Positions 61,872-64,000 of a DNA stretch of 64,000 nt are shown piece after piece. The notes beneath the pieces were generated by a model. It searched no databases, was not told the origin of the DNA, and saw only the letters and a program-made list of their open reading frames with translations. The DNA comes from Pseudomonas sp. SCB32 (lineage in GTDB: Bacteria; Pseudomonadota; Gammaproteobacteria; Pseudomonadales; Pseudomonadaceae), in assembly GCF_009189165.1 (NCBI RefSeq), contig NZ_CP045118.1:2294001-2358000 (forward strand), written 5' to 3'. The translations under genes and the position numbers were made by a program. The stretch's first letter is position 1; the number at the start of each line of letters is the position of its first letter.

Positions 61872-63736
61872 CAGTGCGCTTCCTCTGCCTGGGCGGCCTT
61901 CGCCGGAGCCTGTGTGGCAGCCTTGGTGTCGGTCCTGGTCGGCACCGCCTCGTCACGCGCCTGCCACCAGGTCATCAACGCATAGCCATAGGGCGGCAGT
62001 TTTTGCGGGTGGGCGATACGGTTCCAGTAGGCGATGCGCCAGGTGCCCAGGTACCAGTTGGGCACCACGTAGTGCCCCCAGAGCAGCGCGCGGTCGAGTG
62101 CGCGTGCGTGGCGTACCAGGCTCTCGCGGGAGTCGGCGTTGATCAGACCGTCCACCAGGGCGTCGATGCCCGGATCGCGGAGGCCGATGAAGTTGCGGCT
62201 GCCCGGTTTGTCGGCGCTGCTGGAGTGCCAGAACTCGCGCTGCTCGTTGCCCGGCGAGTTGGACTGCGGCCAACTGCTGACGATCATGTCGTAGTCCCGC
62301 GAGCGCAGGCGGTTGACGTACTGCGAGACGTCGACTCGACGCAGCTGCATGTCGATGCCCAGTTCGGCGAGGTTGCGCTTGAACGGCAGCAGCACGCGTT
62401 CGAAGTCGGCCTGGGCGAGCATGAACTCGAAGCTCAGCTGCTTACCGTCGGGGCCGACCATCTTGTCGTTCTCGATCTTGTAGCCGGCGTCCAGCAGCAG
62501 CTGGTAGGCCTTGCGCTTCTGCTCGCGGATGATGCCGCTACCGTCGCTGGTGGGCGGTACGCAGACCTGGGTGAAGACCTCTGGCGGCAGCTTGTCGCGC
62601 AGCGGTTCGAGAATCTTCAGTTCCTCGGCGTCAGGCAATTGGTGCGCGGCCATTTCGGAGTTCTCGAAGTAACTGCCGTCGCGCAGGTAGGAGCCAAAGA
62701 ACAGCTGCTTGTTGGTCCACTCGAAGTCGAACAGCTGGATGATCGCTTCACGCACGCGGGCGTCCTGGAACACCGGGCGGCGCAGGTTGAAGGCGTAGCC
62801 CTGCATGCCCCAGGGATTGCCGTTGACCGGCTCCTCGCGAACGATGCGACCATCGCGCACCGCCGGGGTGTCGTAGGCAGTGGCCCAGTTCTTGGCGATG
62901 CGCTCGTCGTTGAAGTCGAACTGCCCGGCCTTGAAAGCCTCCAGGGCGACCGTGAGGTCGCGGTAGGAGTCCACCACCACTGCGTCGAAGTTGTTGAAGC
63001 CGCGGTTCACCGCCAGCTTGTCGCCCCACCAGTTTTTCACCCGCTCGTAGCGGATCGAGCGGCCCGCGTCGACCTTGGAGATGCGGTACGGGCCACTGCC
63101 CAGTGGCGGCTCCATACCGGTCTTGTTGAAGTCGCGGGTGGCCCACCAGTGCTTGGGCAGGATCGACAGCTGGCCGAGGATCAACGGCAGCTCGCGGTTA
63201 TTGCCGTGCTTGAAGTCGAAGCGCACGCGCAGTTTGTCTTCGGCCACCACCTTGTCGACGTCCGCGTAGTAGTTGCGGTACATCGGGTCGCCGTCCTTCA
63301 TCAGGGTCTCGAAGGTAAACACCACGTCCTCGGCGGTGACCGGTGTGCCGTCCTGGAACTTCGCTTCGGGGCGCAGGTAGTAACGCACGAAGCGGTGCTC
63401 CGGGTCCTTCTCGATCTTCTCGGCGAGCATCCCGTATTCGGTGAAGGGTTCGTCGAGGGAGTGGAAGGTGAGGGTGTCGTAGATAAGGTTGATCTGCGGT
63501 GCGGAGTTGCCCTTGGCGATGAAGGGGTTGAGGCTGTCGAACCCGCCGAAGTCGGAGAGGCGCAGGGTGCCGCCCTTGGGCGCGTCCGCGTTGACGAAGT
63601 CGAAGTGCTTGAAGTCAGCCGGGTATTTCGGCGCTTCGTCATAGAGGGTGATGGCGTGCTGCGGCGCGGCCTGCGCACTGCCCAGCAGTCCCAGCAACAG
63701 GCCGGCGAACAGCGCGGCGCGGCGGGGGCTCTTCAT
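61871..63736 (-). CDS. nppA2: peptide ABC transporter, second substrate-binding protein
   Basis: 621 residues from the ATG at 63736. A signal peptide ([12 protein letters not shown]) is followed by an SBP_bac_5 family domain with [10 protein letters not shown] and [20 protein letters not shown], close to YejA. An Ala/Lys-rich tail follows. Its ATG overlaps the stop of nppA1 by four bases (ATGA). The two binding proteins are paralogues with the same C-terminal W-W-Q pattern. Confidence 0.93.
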   Translation of the reverse strand: MKSPRRAALFAGLLLGLLGSAQAAPQHAITLYDEAPKYPADFKHFDFVNADAPKGGTLRLSDFGGFDSLNPFIAKGNSAPQINLIYDTLTFHSLDEPFTEYGMLAEKIEKDPEHRFVRYYLRPEAKFQDGTPVTAEDVVFTFETLMKDGDPMYRNYYADVDKVVAEDKLRVRFDFKHGNNRELPLILGQLSILPKHWWATRDFNKTGMEPPLGSGPYRISKVDAGRSIRYERVKNWWGDKLAVNRGFNNFDAVVVDSYRDLTVALEAFKAGQFDFNDERIAKNWATAYDTPAVRDGRIVREEPVNGNPWGMQGYAFNLRRPVFQDARVREAIIQLFDFEWTNKQLFFGSYLRDGSYFENSEMAAHQLPDAEELKILEPLRDKLPPEVFTQVCVPPTSDGSGIIREQKRKAYQLLLDAGYKIENDKMVGPDGKQLSFEFMLAQADFERVLLPFKRNLAELGIDMQLRRVDVSQYVNRLRSRDYDMIVSSWPQSNSPGNEQREFWHSSSADKPGSRNFIGLRDPGIDALVDGLINADSRESLVRHARALDRALLWGHYVVPNWYLGTWRIAYWNRIAHPQKLPPYGYALMTWWQARDEAVPTRTDTKAATQAPAKAAQAEEAH

Positions 63737-64000
63737 AGGGTGTTCTCCTGGTTTTTCTGCCACCAGGCGCGCAGGCCCAGGGTATAGGGCGGCGTGGTGA
63801 CGAAGGCGAAGCGATTGCGGTACGCCAGTCGATGCTTGTTCAGGTACCAGTTGGGAATGCTGTAGTGCTGCCATAGCAGCACCCGGTCCAGGGCGCGCGC
63901 GGCAACTTCCTGCTGGTCGCGGTCGGCGGCGCCGAGGAGTTTGTCGAGCATCGCGTCCACCACGGGGTTGGCGATGCCCGCATAGTTCTTGCTGCCCTTC
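63733..64000 (-). CDS. nppA1: peptide ABC transporter, first substrate-binding protein (C-terminal part)
   Basis: Only the last 88 codons are in the window; the N-terminus lies beyond the right edge. The visible part (A-L-D-R-V-L-L-W-Q-H-Y-S-I-P-N-W-Y-L-N-K-H-R-L-A-Y-R, then L-G-L-R-A-W-W-Q-K-N) aligns by eye with the end of NppA2, showing that the two genes are tandem paralogues. Its TGA overlaps the nppA2 ATG. Confidence 0.88.
   Translation of the reverse strand, partial: KGSKNYAGIANPVVDAMLDKLLGAADRDQQEVAARALDRVLLWQHYSIPNWYLNKHRLAYRNRFAFVTTPPYTLGLRAWWQKNQENTL

Overview
This window is a GC-rich stretch of a Pseudomonas chromosome, most likely from the P. aeruginosa / nitroreducens / citronellolis side of the genus. 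The evidence is gene content and order: ppsR-ppsA-estX-rraA-cmaX-cfrX-cmpX-sigX-oprF-cobA-nasC-nirD-nirB-kinase-nasA-PL7-nasT-nasS-acnB-lpxH-ppiB-glnS-cysS-folD-tRNAs-tig-clpP-clpX-lon-hupB-ppiD-fabI-npp. From memory this matches the PA1760-PA1811 segment of P. aeruginosa PAO1; no alignment was run. TGTAGGAGC-type REP sequences and GC-rich codon use agree. It is core chromosome, with no phage, integrase, transposase gene or CRISPR array.

Layout. 1-6016 (+): the end of a LuxR-type regulator, then a five-gene envelope cassette resembling the Acinetobacter fil 'putative pilus' genes (FilA-like exported protein, C39-like peptidase, outer-membrane protein, FadL-like barrel, FilE-like repeat protein). 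6216-9285 (-): a cassette of ATP-grasp ligase, membrane-anchored inactive transglutaminase with 7 TM segments, and retropepsin-like 'zinc protease'. 9575-12146 (-): DUF2950 and DUF3300 envelope proteins. 12309-15662: ppsR and ppsA, divergent. 15730-21352 (+): estX, rraA, then the cmaX-cfrX-cmpX-sigX-oprF envelope-stress block.

21422-35371 (-): the nitrate assimilation region. cobA makes the siroheme precursor, nasC and nirBD are the assimilatory nitrate and nitrite reductases, nasA is the nitrate transporter, and nasS-nasT are the nitrate sensor and ANTAR antiterminator. A PP2C/kinase fusion sits between nirB and nasA; a c-type cytochrome, a thioesterase and a PL7 alginate lyase sit between nasA and nasT. 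Both the nirB and nasA leaders carry a sigma-54-like promoter, two A1/G4 hexaloop hairpins (the ANTAR target motif) and an overlapping intrinsic terminator, so the regulator and its RNA targets are all in this window. In the nasA leader a 264-bp segment bounded by 18-bp inverted repeats lies between the terminator and the start codon.

35743-47160: acnB, a DUF1289 gene, a universal stress protein, miaE, an SPFH protein, lpxH-ppiB, and glnS-cysS. 47179-57243: folD, three tRNAs (Arg, His, Leu), then the protein quality-control block tig-clpP-clpX-lon-hupB-ppiD, with a heat-shock-like promoter before lon. 57332-64000 (-): fabI and the nppA1A2BCD peptide ABC transporter, whose first gene runs off the right edge.

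The best candidates for little-described biology are the LuxR/fil-like cassette, the ATP-grasp/7TM/retropepsin cassette, the interrupted nasA antitermination leader, and a tRNA-like folded element between hupB and ppiD.
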